From Suillus spraguei (Eukaryota; Basidiomycota; Agaricomycetes; Boletales; Suillaceae): 64,000 bases of DNA. Both the position numbers and the translations under genes were made by a program. The DNA is taken from contig JABCPU010000138.1 of assembly GCA_016800925.1 (NCBI GenBank), positions 62,001 through 126,000 on the forward strand. The letters run 5' to 3'. Position 1 is the first letter of the stretch. Every line of letters starts with the position of its first letter. Of the stretch, positions 31,471-41,754 are shown piece after piece. The notes beneath the pieces are model-generated. The model made no database searches. It saw only the letters and a list, made by a program, of their open reading frames with translations, and had not been told where the DNA came from.

Positions 31471-32601
31471 TTGTTCTCTCAAATCATTTTGGAAGGTTAT
31501 GCAGCTATGCCACTATGGATGGAATTCCGCCAGATGCTATCCATTGACCACATTCAGAGGATCGGAGACGAGTACAATGGATATGAATTCACGCTCCAAA
31601 TCATCGATGACCTGCTCTCTCATTCAGGAAAGCACCTTACGGACTTCGGTCTCCCATCTCCTCCCAGGCGTTCCATTGAAGTCTATAATGAACAGAAATA
31701 TCTACGCGACAATCACGCAGCATTCGAAGCCCAAAGCAATAACATGGCTGAACAATTGAATCCGGAACAACGACAAATCCTCGATTGTATTTTGGAGAGC
31801 ATAATACAGCGCAGAAACAATTTCTTTTTCATTGAAGGTCGTCCAGGTCGAGGAAAAACGTTTTTAGTCAACGCACTCTCAACAATGTTACGTGCCCAAG
31901 AAGAAATTGTACTTATTGTTGGAAGCAACGCACTGTGTGCGACTGCATATGATCGTGGACGCACGGCACATCATATGTTTGGCATCCCAGTGACCGACGA
32001 TAACGTCAATTTACATAGTTCTATTCACCCTCACTCTCCTCGTGCCGATCTCATTCGAAACGCAGCTGCAATCATCTGGGATGAACTCCCTGCCATGAAT
32101 AAAGCCGGATGGGAGTCTGTCGACGAACTTTGCCGTACAATCTGCAATCGCCCAACAATACCATTCGGAGGACTCACATTCATAGGTTTGGGAGATTTTC
32201 GGCAAGCAGGCCCAATTGTCAGCGGAGCTGGAGAGACGGCCACTCTGGCAGCGTCAGTAAAGTCGTCAACACTGTGGAATAGCATTCGGATCTTGACCCT
32301 CAACACTGCAATTCGGAGCATGGGTGACCCGCAATTCACATCTTTCGTAGACGGCATTGGAGAGGACTGCACTGGAAATCGACAGAATCTCGCACTCATA
32401 GCAGCGACTACAAGCTTCGACGATACAATTAACTTTCTCTTCCCACCATACGTGCTCGAAGACACGGAGACCTGTCTTCAGCGTGCATTCCTCTCCCCTC
32501 TGAACATCTATGTCGATGAATTCAACGACAAAATTTTGGAAAGTTTGCCAGGCGAATTTCGTGCGTATTCCACACATACATTATGCAAAACATTTTACTA
32601 A
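31471..32601 (+). pseudogene. Helitron Pif1-like helicase, N-terminal part
   Basis: The frame is open for 376 codons. It shows LNPEQRQILDCILESI (Q-motif region), FFIEGRPGRGKTFLVNAL (Walker A, 31828-31880), AAIIWDELPAMNKAGWESVD (Walker B with DE), GLTFIGLGDFRQAGPIV (motif III GDFRQ) and LNTAIRSM. It ends in PGEFRAYSTHT; an intron or frameshift then leads to the next piece. Confidence 0.9.
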
Positions 32602-32610
32602 CAAAGCATA

Positions 32611-33163
32611 GAATCTTACTTCAGCTCAGACAGTCTGAAGGAGGCTGAACACGCACCTTTAAATGGACCGGAACACACACCTGACTACCTGGCAATGTTA
32701 ACACATCCTGGAGTACCTCCTCATCGCCTAGACCTCAAAGAAAACAGTGTCTGCGCCATTCAACGAAACCTTTCGGTAGAAAAGGGATTGGTCAGAAACG
32801 CACGCGTGCGCGTGATTGCATCGCATCGTCGGTTCATCGAAGTACAACTTATCAATACATTTACATTCGAGAGCCACTGCATTCCCCGCATCAACTTTTC
32901 CTTCCATCCCAATCGTTCATCGTGGACAGTCAATCGCAGACAGTTTCCTCTACGGCTCGCATACGCAACAACGTTTAATGGATGTCAAGGATTGACGCTA
33001 GCACGAACCGTACTCGATTTGCGAACCGATTCCTTTGCTCACGGTCAACTGTACACAGCGTTGTCGAGAGTGAGAATGCGAAGTGATACATTATGTTTAT
33101 TTGCGGAGACAAATGAAGGACAAGACTGCGCTAATATCGTATTTCCTGAGTTACTACTGTAAA
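32611..33163 (+). pseudogene. Helitron helicase C-terminal part
   Basis: After a probable acceptor (CATAG at about 32608) the frame reads YFSSDSLKEAEHAPLNGPEH, LTHPGVPPHRLDLKENSVCA, then FPLRLAYATTFNGCQGLTLA (motif V) and HGQLYTALSRVRM (motif VI), ending in a TAA at 33161. Both helicase motifs look intact. Confidence 0.88.
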
Positions 33164-33339
33164 CAGATTTATAATGGACCGACCGAAGGGGAGTCCTTGT
33201 CCGCTTATATAACATCAGCTCACCCTTGACCCTCACGTGCAGCAACAGCGGAAAGCGGCATACGCTGAGCCGACCTATTGAATAATTAAATAATTGTACA
33301 ACCACCCCAACATCTTACTACGAATATTGTTTCTCTCAC
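33164..33339. other. Spacer after the Helitron
   Basis: It may hold the Helitron 3' end; GAACGG-type hairpins are weak and no clear CTRR terminus was found. Confidence 0.3.
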
Positions 33340-34042
33340 ATGTCTCATTCACGAAATGCGAGTGACTTAAGCGACTTGAGCGACCTGAGCGCGAGCATCA
33401 GCGAACCTGAATCTGTCATCAGCTTCAACGAGGATGTGTATTTGGCCATGCAAAACGCTGTTGTATCCACTGCGACTTACGTGGGACAGGCTCAACAAAT
33501 AATAGAGCAACTAGCGACGAATCAATACAGATGGATCACGACTCCACCAAGTGTGCACGACGTGGACGCATCCAAGGTTCTGGACGCAATGCTGAGGAAC
33601 GCTCACAGGACCGGTGGCGAAAGCTCCGAGCGTTATACCGCCTGTGCTATTTGTGCATGTCATGAGATCCACGAACAAGTCAATCTCCCAAGGACTTGGT
33701 TCATGTATCTGTTATGGCCATGTAAGTTAGAACTTCGAGATGTCTGCCATGGACACTAACACAATTTCTTTGTTGATAGTCACAGCCGGAACCCACCAAC
33801 CATCAGACTTGGTTTCTGGTCAGGCCACGCCGACTATTGACGACACCTATGGCAGCCTCGTAAGTGCCAGTCCAGAACGGAGTAACAGATTCAGGAACGA
33901 TGTACGTCTTACTAGTTAGAAAACGGCTTTGGCGCTAACTTCCAGCAGGTTAATCAACGAGATGGTTATAGATGCGTTATTTCAGGTGTCTGGGATGGAG
34001 CACACAAACCCGCTGGTGTCCAGCAGGGTTGGGTAACACAAT
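33340..34042 (+). pseudogene. Fungal HNH-nuclease family gene, truncated
   Basis: ATG 33340 gives MSHSRNASDLSDLSDLSASI (a 12-bp microrepeat codes SDLSDLSDLS), then a helical region (AMQNAVVSTATYVGQAQQII). Introns at about 33722-33779 and 33901-33947 splice LLWP|FTAGTHQPSD and FRND|QVNQRDGYRCVISG. RDGYRCVISGVWDGAHK is the start of the HNH domain of a large fungal family, in which the first Cys and later HNH residues bind metal. The frame ends at a TAG at 34042, before the rest of the HNH motif, so it is a truncated, inactive copy. Confidence 0.7.
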
Positions 34043-34662
34043 AGGTCGAGATGCGATAATTACATAAAATGCTGCATCGTGGATAGTTGGCGCGGCATTA
34101 TATGCGGCACTGTGGCAATAGGCGGTTACCCCCATCATGAGTCTTCCATAAGCTCGTGACCAGCCTGGCTTATACCACCACATCACCCTCGGACTCGCTG
34201 CAAAGACCCATCGAATGATCAAGTTGGACTCTGGTATGCCTCTCATAAATCGTTTTCAAACTTTCGTATTACACAAACCTTTTGCAGCTCGTCACGGTAC
34301 CAGGCCATCATACAAGCGTTCGATGATTTCATTGAATCATATATTTATATATAGGCCTCTGGAAGGCTCCGTAAGCAGAGTTCAGACTCTGGAATCTTTC
34401 CAGAAGAATTCTGCTTCTTTTGACAATCGCGAGGCCCACGTTCTGAGCTTCGCGCTGTACTTCAAGCCCTCAGCCCGCAGGATTCTGGCTCGATTAGTAA
34501 ATAAGCATCCAGCCATTCGCCTCCGATGGTTGAGAGCTTCGCAGCATGTCTCAGGGTCTGGCTCGATTGCCATTCGCGAGCTAGTACGTCCCTGACCTAT
34601 CTCACTATAATACTGCGACATAGTCTGCAACGTTTCAATGTTGTCTGCATTTTTTCAGGACA
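34043..34662. other. Stretch with one plus-strand frame of unknown nature
   Basis: The frame 34347-34587 (RPLEGSVSRVQTLESFQKNS, FALYFKPSARRILARLV) is open but I recognise nothing. It could be a decayed C-terminal exon of the HNH gene. Confidence 0.3.
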
Positions 34663-36230
34663 ATGTCACCACTTCTGCCCCTCTCCACGAATATTCATGA
34701 ACCCCAAAGGCTTTCTCTTGCCCGCAAACTCATTTTGTTAGTCATGTTCTGTCTTACTCAATTTATAGATACCTTGAGTATGTCGGCTCTCTTATCTGCG
34801 ATTCCTGCACTTGAGGCATCCATGGGTATGACTGAAATTCAATCCACTTGGGTGTTTAGTGGGTTCCGATTAAATTTTTCATCATTCCTACTTATCGTGC
34901 GTGTCCATCCCGTAAAGTCCTGGTTTGCACTTCAATGCATAGTCTTAGAGTGGCCGTCTCAGTGACGTATACAACCCAAGTTAGTACTGTGCTGCCTAGC
35001 ATACCTGACGTACATGCTAATATAATAGTTCGTAGAAACTGTATTCATTGGAGGAGTGTCCACTCTTGGTATCCTCTCGTTGTGCGCAGGATTCGTTTAC
35101 ACCACAGTTCCTATCCTTGTTCTGAGAGCAATCACTGGAATAAGTGATCATTCTCGCTGGTGTGTTGGTTCTGACTGATGAAGGTTACTTCTTAGCTTCT
35201 GCGATGACGATTCCCTCTGCTCTAAAACTATTGGTCAAGGTATTTCCAGATCCACTCGAACAGGCTCGGGCAGTAGGGTTCTTTGCAGGCTGTGGTGCAG
35301 TGGCCATCAGTGAGCATCCCGCATATCGTAAGACAACCCTCATAGTATCAAGATATGTTCCTCTTATCTATCATTACATACTTATCATACACGTTTCATC
35401 CACGTTCATATTTCCGTTCTCCGTTCAAACGATCCTCTAATATTCAGCGTCCATAGAATTCTTTTCCCTCAGTCTTTCCAACTAAGACTGAGGTGAGCTA
35501 CTTACTACGACTTGAACATCATACTTAGTACTAACGATGTATAGTTCTCACTCTCTCGTTTCTAGGTATGAACCTGTCATAGTGTAGTCTTTCCAACTAA
35601 GACTGAGTTCTCACTCTCTCGTTTCTAGTTCGACCGCCTCCGTTCTCTCACACATAGTTCCTTTACATAGTGGGCGGTCTTGTGGTCGGTGCAATGTTCG
35701 TTCAATGGGTGTCTTACCATTGGGTCTTCTGGTTTGTGGCATGCGCGGCTTTTCCAGTGGCCCTGATTTGTATTTTCATGATACCGTCACAAATCAGAGA
35801 GACTGCAGGCAGTCGTAAGCCTAAAGGGGCCAAATGGAAGTCCCTTGATTTGATCGGCGTAGGCGTCTTGACTGGTATAAATCTTTCAGCACACTTTTCT
35901 TTGTGTCGCTTACGAACTTTGATAGTTTCCTTCATCTTGTTGATTTTCGCCGTGACATCCGGTTCCACTGATGGTTGGAAGTCCCCGGTTGTATTGATTC
36001 TCCTGATCATTTCAATTATAATGATAGCTGGGTTTTTCTACTGGGAAACACTTTTGCCTGCGGACTGAGCTGCCATGTATGTCAACGGAAATCTTAGCAT
36101 CAATCACCGGCTGATCTTGTACCAGACCACCACGGACATGGTTCTACAACAACTTCTCTGTTCTGTTGGCCACTGCACTTTTGCCATCCTTTTCGGTGCG
36201 AATGGAATACTGCATTATGAACAAGATCAA
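34663..36230 (+). pseudogene. MFS transporter (DHA1/DHA2-like drug:H+ antiporter type), decayed
   Basis: From ATG 34663: a short N-tail, LARKLILLVMFCLTQFIDTL (helix 1), IPALEASMGMTEIQSTWVFS, then after an intron VSGRLSDVYNPK (the G-R-L-S-D motif A of MFS), an intron at about 34989-35032, GGVSTLGILSLCAGFVYTTV, VLRAITGI, SAMTIPSALKLLVKVFPDPL, then from 35670 VGGLVVGAMFVQWVSYHWVF, PVALICIFMIPSQIRETAG, STDGWKSPVVLILLIISIIM and ETLLPAD followed by a TGA (36067), then PRTWFYNNFSVLLATALL further on. About half of the 12-14 helices remain. Lesions are the TGA, shifts, and a duplicated segment at 35440-35640. Confidence 0.82.
35460..35632. repeat. Duplicated block inside the MFS pseudogene
   Basis: Two motifs occur twice: AGTCTTTCCAACTAAGACTG (itself a hairpin) at about 35471 and 35587, and TTCTCACTCTCTCGTTTCTA at about 35548 and 35608. 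The second motif precedes each possible exon restart as a TTTCTAG acceptor. Confidence 0.75.
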
Positions 36231-36475
36231 GCACTGATTATTCCAGAGTTTTGAGGAGGCGCAAGGTGTGATGGAGCTCATCATCTTGGCGGAGGAGGAG
36301 GAAGAGCAACAGAATATCATTGCATGGGAATGGCCTGAAGTAGTTTGAGAGGATGCTCACTTCACCTCCAGTGATGCCAATCGCAGGTGGGAAGCGGTCT
36401 TGAGTACTCGTAATGCAATATATCTAGGGGAGATAAGTTAATGGGTCGAGCCAGATAGCCTGCTTATGTAAGAAT
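36231..36475. other. Short non-coding spacer
   Basis: A Glu-rich frame (ILAEEEEEQQNIIAWEWPE) is open but too short to assign. A GGACTCGGAGGAGTCC palindrome lies at about 36493, just after it. Confidence 0.35.
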
Positions 36476-37700
36476 ATGAGGTTTTCAAGGCACGGACTCG
36501 GAGGAGTCCGTGGGTTGAAACGTTTCGAAGCTATCTACCCTGCCATGTCTTTAAATCTCAGAGTGAACATTAACCGTCTTGCAATCAAGCTCCTTCAACG
36601 AATAGGCATGTTGGAGGCTCCTGAATCTCTCCATTTCCTTTCCTTCAATGATGGACTGGGTGTACAATTCAATGTCCGTTTTTATCGAGACATCATTTCA
36701 AAACAGGCAGACCGTGACAACGTCGGAAACAATCACTATACGCAATGCCTTTTATTCTGTGTTGATCACTACAAATGCTTGCAAAATCCAGAGCACGAGT
36801 TCCTTGTCCTCCAGTTTAGCCACTGGAAAACCGGCAGCTCTGCCACTGCTGCTCTGTGCGTTGACCGCACCGTCGACATCCCCACACACTCACATGCATC
36901 TGGGCTACTCACACCATCATCATCGAAATACCCTGCACGGGATACGGTGTACCTCATCGGCTGTGCCAGTCCCTTGAATATCGACTCACATCTGACTGCC
37001 AGGTTCAAATCTTACAGACGGATCTCCTCGCTTTCGTTCAATTCTGTCCGGCCTTCTGTTTTACAAGTTGCAGACCTGTTAGTTCTAGTGAACCAACAGG
37101 ACCTCAACTATGATATCCTCTGTACCCAATGCTACTGGTGGAGTGGCACTGTTTGCAAGAGTTTGGAAAGGCTTTTTAGAGGGGAGGAGGAAGTGTTTGA
37201 CCCGGACAACCGTGGCCACTTTGGCCCCATCATATTAATGCAACCATTAGAGGATGATATCAGCAACATTTGTGCTAAATTCTGGCCCGCTTACAAGGAA
37301 ACAGAGAAGCAAGTGGCCGATCTCCAGCTTCAACATCAGGCCGAACGTGCACAGGTACACATCTTCAGTCAAACTGGCCTTTCCTTTATTGATTGTGCCT
37401 GACCCTGCAGATTCTGGAACAAGGCCGCTCCCAGCGGCAACCTGAAATTGACGAGCGCGACCGCCAGATCGAGGAGCGTAATCGCCAGATCGCCGAGGTG
37501 TGCATTTTCTGCAGAAGTGGTTTTCTTCGACTGATGGTAGTTTTGGCCGATCTCCAGCTTCAACATCAGGCCGAACGTGCACGGCAACCTGAAATTGACG
37601 AGCGCGACCGCCGGATCGCCGAGGTGTGCATTTTCTGCAGAAGTGGTTTTCTTCGACTGATGGTAGTTTCCTTCCTGAACTTCAGTTGGTAGCTGAACTT
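36476..37700 (+). CDS. Hypothetical protein of a mushroom multi-copy family with C-terminal coiled coil; probably decayed at the end
   Basis: The frame from 36476 is open for 308 codons; ATG 36545 (MSLNLRVNINRLAIKLLQRI) is the more likely start. Features: HEFLVLQFSHWKT, CVDRTVDIPTHSH, DTVYLIGCASPLN, and a block CTQCYWWSGTVCKSLERLF, followed by a Gln/Glu-rich helix (KETEKQVADLQLQHQAERAQ). An intron (about 37355-37411, GTACAC to CTGCAG) may lead to ILEQGRSQRQPEIDERDRQI. After it, about 120 bp (QPEIDERDR..IAEVCIFCRSGFLRLM) are present twice in tandem (37439-37540 and 37580-37670). I recall this family (HWK...VDRTxD, C-terminal coiled coil) as common in Agaricomycetes with unknown role. Confidence 0.5.
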
Positions 37701-38118
37701 GAACGAATGAGGACGCAACGTACCCCAGCTATCAACTAGACCTTCATAAGTCACATCCGCACCTGATCATAGCAGTGAAGCGCACCGTTTTCAATTCCAA
37801 CCGTTTTCATGTCCCAGAAGGTCATGTTTCCGTGGTAGTTAGCATATCCACAGGCCTGCTCAATGAAAGTTGGACGATATGCATAGGTTTGGTGTCGCAA
37901 GTCCATCAAGTCATAGATGTAGGCGCAATCTTGATGCCTCCAGATCTAATTTTCTAAACTGGAGAGCGTGGGTCATACCCAGATGGCACACAGCAGCACG
38001 CCATGAGTCAGACGTCCACAGATTCTAGGACCCTGCGCGGATGGGACTTCCGCGTGAAGAACTAGTTGATAGAGGACCATAGTTAACAACTCAGGTTAAC
38101 AACTCAGATAGATAGGTT
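37701..38118. other. Stretch without a recognised gene
   Basis: Only short frames. It leads directly into the tandem repeat. Confidence 0.45.
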
Positions 38119-38575
38119 GTGAGTATATCGATCCTCCTCCAAGCTCGAGCCACGCTGATCCAAGCCATTGCCAACTATTCACAGTTTGTGAGTATGTTGA
38201 TCCTCCTTCAAGCCGGAGCCATGCTGATCGAAGTCCTTGCCCACCGTTGGCAGGATATGAGCGTGTCGATACTCCTCCGGGCTCGAGCTATGCCGATAGA
38301 AGTCCTTGGTCACTGTTCGCAGGGTGAGTGTGTTGATCCTCCTTCGAGCTCGAGCCGTGCTGATTGAAGTCGTTGCACACTGTTCGCAAGGTGTGAGTGT
38401 GTCAATCTTCCTCTGAGCCCAAGTCATGCTGATCAAAGTCCTTTCCCACTGTCCGTAGCCTGTGAGTGTGTCGATCTTATTTCGAGCTCAGGCCATGCTG
38501 ATCGAAGTACTTGTCCACTGTTCGCAGGGTGAGTGTGCTGATCCTCCTTTGAACCCGATCCATTATCGATCATCC
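38119..38575 (+). repeat. Tandem repeat of 67-69-bp intron-like units (6 full, 1 partial)
   Basis: Unit starts are at 38119, 38188, 38256, 38324, 38393, 38462 and 38529, so the period is 67-69 bp. Five of six full units begin GTGAGT (the third ATGAGC), contain GCTGAT or a close variant about 20-25 bp before the end, and most end TTCGCAG, TTCACAG or TTGGCAG. These are the marks of a basidiomycete spliceosomal intron: donor, branch site and acceptor. Confidence 0.88.
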
Positions 38576-39423
38576 TTTAACCTCATTTTGGCGATCCAAG
38601 CACTGAGTGGTGGTATATATATATGCCATTGCCATTGTCATACGCGAGATTTTGGTGATATTGACTTCACCGCAGGTCATCATCGTCACTCGGTTGCATG
38701 CCATGTATCAACGATCCAGAAAGATGCTGATATTTCTTATTGTCACTTATAGACTTTCCTGGCTGTCAACATTTTTGACGGTGGCAACCATAAATGTTAA
38801 CGATGCGTGCTTCAGGAGGTACGCCTACATAATTGTTAATATTCATCTCTTTGATGAATACCAGGAGAACTCGTTCTCTCCGACGCTTATTAGTGCTCAT
38901 GTGGAAGATGTTCAACTTCTGGGTTCTATTACTTGGATGCTCGGCACCGTGTTTGAGGTCCTCACACTGTGTCTCGCAGTTTTGCACGTCATGCAGATGG
39001 TTGTGCTGGGACCCCGCCGAATCTTTAATGTTCGAGAATATCACGCTAAGCTTGTGGCCGGCTCCGACGCAGTAACCCGTATGACCTCTATTGCTTTCCA
39101 GGAGCGCGTGCACACGATGCATTGATAGCGTGTCATACTCGGTGAAGTGAACACTTGTCTAGTGCTTTACAAGGAGCAGGGGAATTTACTTTTATTAACT
39201 CCCACTTTCGTGATGGTATTCTACGCAAGTTACCGTTTCGAAGTAAATTTCAAGGAAACTATTCAGGCAATGTTTTCGTTAATATCAGTGTTGACACTGT
39301 TGAGATGCAAGATTTCCCACGGGTGCTTAATTCTTTATTAAACTCAGATCATTAAACTTATCAGCAAAAGATTTCGACGGTCTTCTTCAGTCAAGTCCAC
39401 CTTGAGAGTCCTCAATCATACAA
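38576..39423. other. Stretch with an unassigned plus-strand frame
   Basis: The frame 38640-39122 (…VINIHLFDEYQENSF..., SITWMLGTVFEVLTLCLAVL, VREYHAKLVAGSDAVTRMTS) contains one hydrophobic stretch that could cross a membrane. I do not recognise it. A (TA)6 run lies at about 38617. Confidence 0.35.
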
Positions 39424-41537
39424 AATGGCCGAAATACACGATCAGTTCGATACCATCCTTATTCTTGACTTTGGTTCCCAGGTTCGGGATTTGTGTTCTA
39501 GCTCACATCGTCTCATATATTGATCATCAGTGTCGGTTTAGTACAGTCATCTCATAACAAGAAGATGTCGTGAATTGAACGTATATGCTGAACTTATGCC
39601 GTGTACATCGAAGCTAGCAGATCTCAAGTTCAAACCCAAAGGTTCGCTCGTGTGATGCAGCAGGAAACGCGTTTCTGACGCAAAATTCCAGGGATCATCC
39701 TTTCCGGATCTCCATACTCTGTGTACGATGACGATGCACCTTACGCGGATCCTGGTATCTACACTCTGGGTGTTCCTATCCTTGGTATCTGTTATGGCCT
39801 CCAGGTCTGGTTTTCTCGAGCATCATGGTGGACACTAACTCACGCAGGATCCAGGAGCTCTGCTGTAATTATAAGGGACAGGTAGCAAAATGCGATCATC
39901 GCTAATACGGGCTTGCAGAGGTTCAGATTAGCAGGTCCAGTGGATCTGGAAACTCCGTCGATGCTCTGTTCGAAGACTCGGCGATCAGATGCAAGTGCGT
40001 GTTTTTCGTTTCGTCTGTCATAAGCCAAGTTGACTTGCGATAAGGTCTGGATGTCACACAGAGATCAACTGTCTGTTATGCCTCCTGACTTCCATGTCAT
40101 CTGACGGACGAACACCGCTCCCTATGCCGCCATCGCACATAACTCCAAGTCGATTTATGGCATTCAGTTCCATCCAGAGGTGACACATTCACCGCAGGGA
40201 AGGCAGCTCATTGGTCGATTTGTGTTGAATATATGCCAATGCCGACCAAACTGGACAATGGTGAAGTAATCACGGTGCTACGTTTATTGTCATGTTCACA
40301 GTGATTGCAGGAGGGATTTATTGGCAAGGAAATCGTTCCCATCCGAGAGATATGTGGCCCGAAAGGACGTGTGATCGGCGCAGTCAGCGGAGGCGTCGAC
40401 AGCACTGTTGCAGCCAAGTTAATGCACGAAGCAATCGGCGACAGGTGCGCCCCTACGTTCTTTTCGTGACTTGTATCTTACTCGCATACCAGATTCCATG
40501 CAATCATGGTGGACAACGGCGTGCTTCGTCTGAACGAAGCACAACAAGTCAACGACATGCTGAATAAAGATCTTGGCGTCAACCTGACCGTGGTGGATGC
40601 CTCTGAGCTCTTCCTCTCCCGACTTCATGGTGTCGAAGATCCGGAGCAGAAACGTAAGATTATTGGGAACACGTTCATCAACGTTTTCGAGACAGAAGCG
40701 TCGAAGATCGAGGAAGCTCCCTAGAAGGAAGAGAAGGGAGCGGAGGCAAAGGGGAAGATTGAATGGCTGTTGCAAGGAACGCTATACCCAGATGTCATCG
40801 AGAGCATCAGCTTTAAGGGCCCTAGTGCAACCATAAAGACACATCACAATGTCGGTGGGCTTCTCAAGGACATGAAGTTGAAGTTAATTGAACCCCTGCG
40901 CGAGCTCTTCAAAGGTTCGAATGGTGGAATCCCATATTATTGATTACACTGACCGTTCTACGTAGATGAAGTCCGTGCACTTGGGAGACTCCTGTCGATA
41001 CCAGCACCTCTGGGTCAACGTCATCCTTTCCCAGGTCCTGGTCTGGCCATTCGAATTTTGGGCCCCGTCACACGCGAACAAGTGAAGATCCTGCAACAAG
41101 CGGATCATATTTATATCGAGGAGATCCGCAAGGCGAACCTCTACAATCAAATTAGCCAGGCCATGACCATCTTGCTTCCGGTGAAAGCTGTAGGCGTGAT
41201 GGGTGACAAGCGCACATACGAGCAGGTTTGGAGGACGACACACACTCTTTTACTGCCTTAACATATTTCACAGGTAATTGCTCTGAGGTGACGTCGGAAG
41301 ACTTCATGACTGCCGATTGGTATGTTTTGTCTTACTTTTTAGTCCTGTTCGATGCTATCTTGATTTTCAAGGTATGCGTTCCTTCCCGAAGTCTTGTGTC
41401 GGATATCGTCTAACGAAGTAAGTGGGATCAATCGTGTCACTTATGATATATCTTCGAAGCCCCTGTAAGTCCTGTCATGTTGTCTCATCCGAGTTAAGGT
41501 TGATTTCATTTTTTAGACTGTGGAGTGGCTATGATTG
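39424..41537 (+). pseudogene. GUA1: GMP synthase (glutamine-hydrolysing), pseudogene with introns
   Basis: ATG 39424 gives MAEIHDQFDTILILDFGSQ, then, split by introns, [40 protein letters not shown] and [12 protein letters not shown] (the class I amidotransferase nucleophile Cys). Then come VAKCDHR-TAA-YGLAEVQ and a badly damaged stretch to 40270. The ATP-pyrophosphatase part is better: [20 protein letters not shown] and [16 protein letters not shown] (P-loop SGGVDS), [51 protein letters not shown], then the dimerisation domain [33 protein letters not shown], and GINRVTYDISSKPP|TVEWL near 41530. GMP synthase makes GMP from XMP and is essential, so an intact copy must exist elsewhere. Confidence 0.93.
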
Positions 41538-41754
41538 TTGACGACGCAGCGTGAACACGGAAAACAATACATAGAATATATGTTCAGTATACGTAATTAC
41601 ATAAAGTAGAAAGTATGCCGACAATGAGACTGTTTGCCTTTGTTGCGGCTGTACAAGTTGTACCTGCGAGCCACAACTTGGACTCTTTTGATATGACAAC
41701 TATAACGACCACAAGGTTGATGGGGCGTCTAAGCCTTTAAATATTTTACAGATA
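41538..41754. other. Short spacer
   Basis: No gene seen; AT-rich. Confidence 0.4.

Larger units (their letters stand above)
30061..33163 (+). mobile_element. Degenerate Helitron (rolling-circle transposon), Rep and helicase regions
   Basis: The region encodes, in order, a HUH endonuclease and a Pif1-type helicase, which together define Helitrons. The frame is broken around 31030-31120 and again near 32560-32640. I could not identify the TC 5' end or the hairpin plus CTRR 3' end, so the limits are those of the coding region only. Confidence 0.88.

Noticed and set aside
33164..33339. Helitron 3' terminus
   Set aside because: No hairpin followed by CTRR at a plausible distance was clear enough to call.
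38119..38575. Coding repeat protein (VSILLQARATLIQAI-type units)
   Set aside because: Unit lengths of 67-69 bp shift the frame, and donor/acceptor motifs explain the conservation better.
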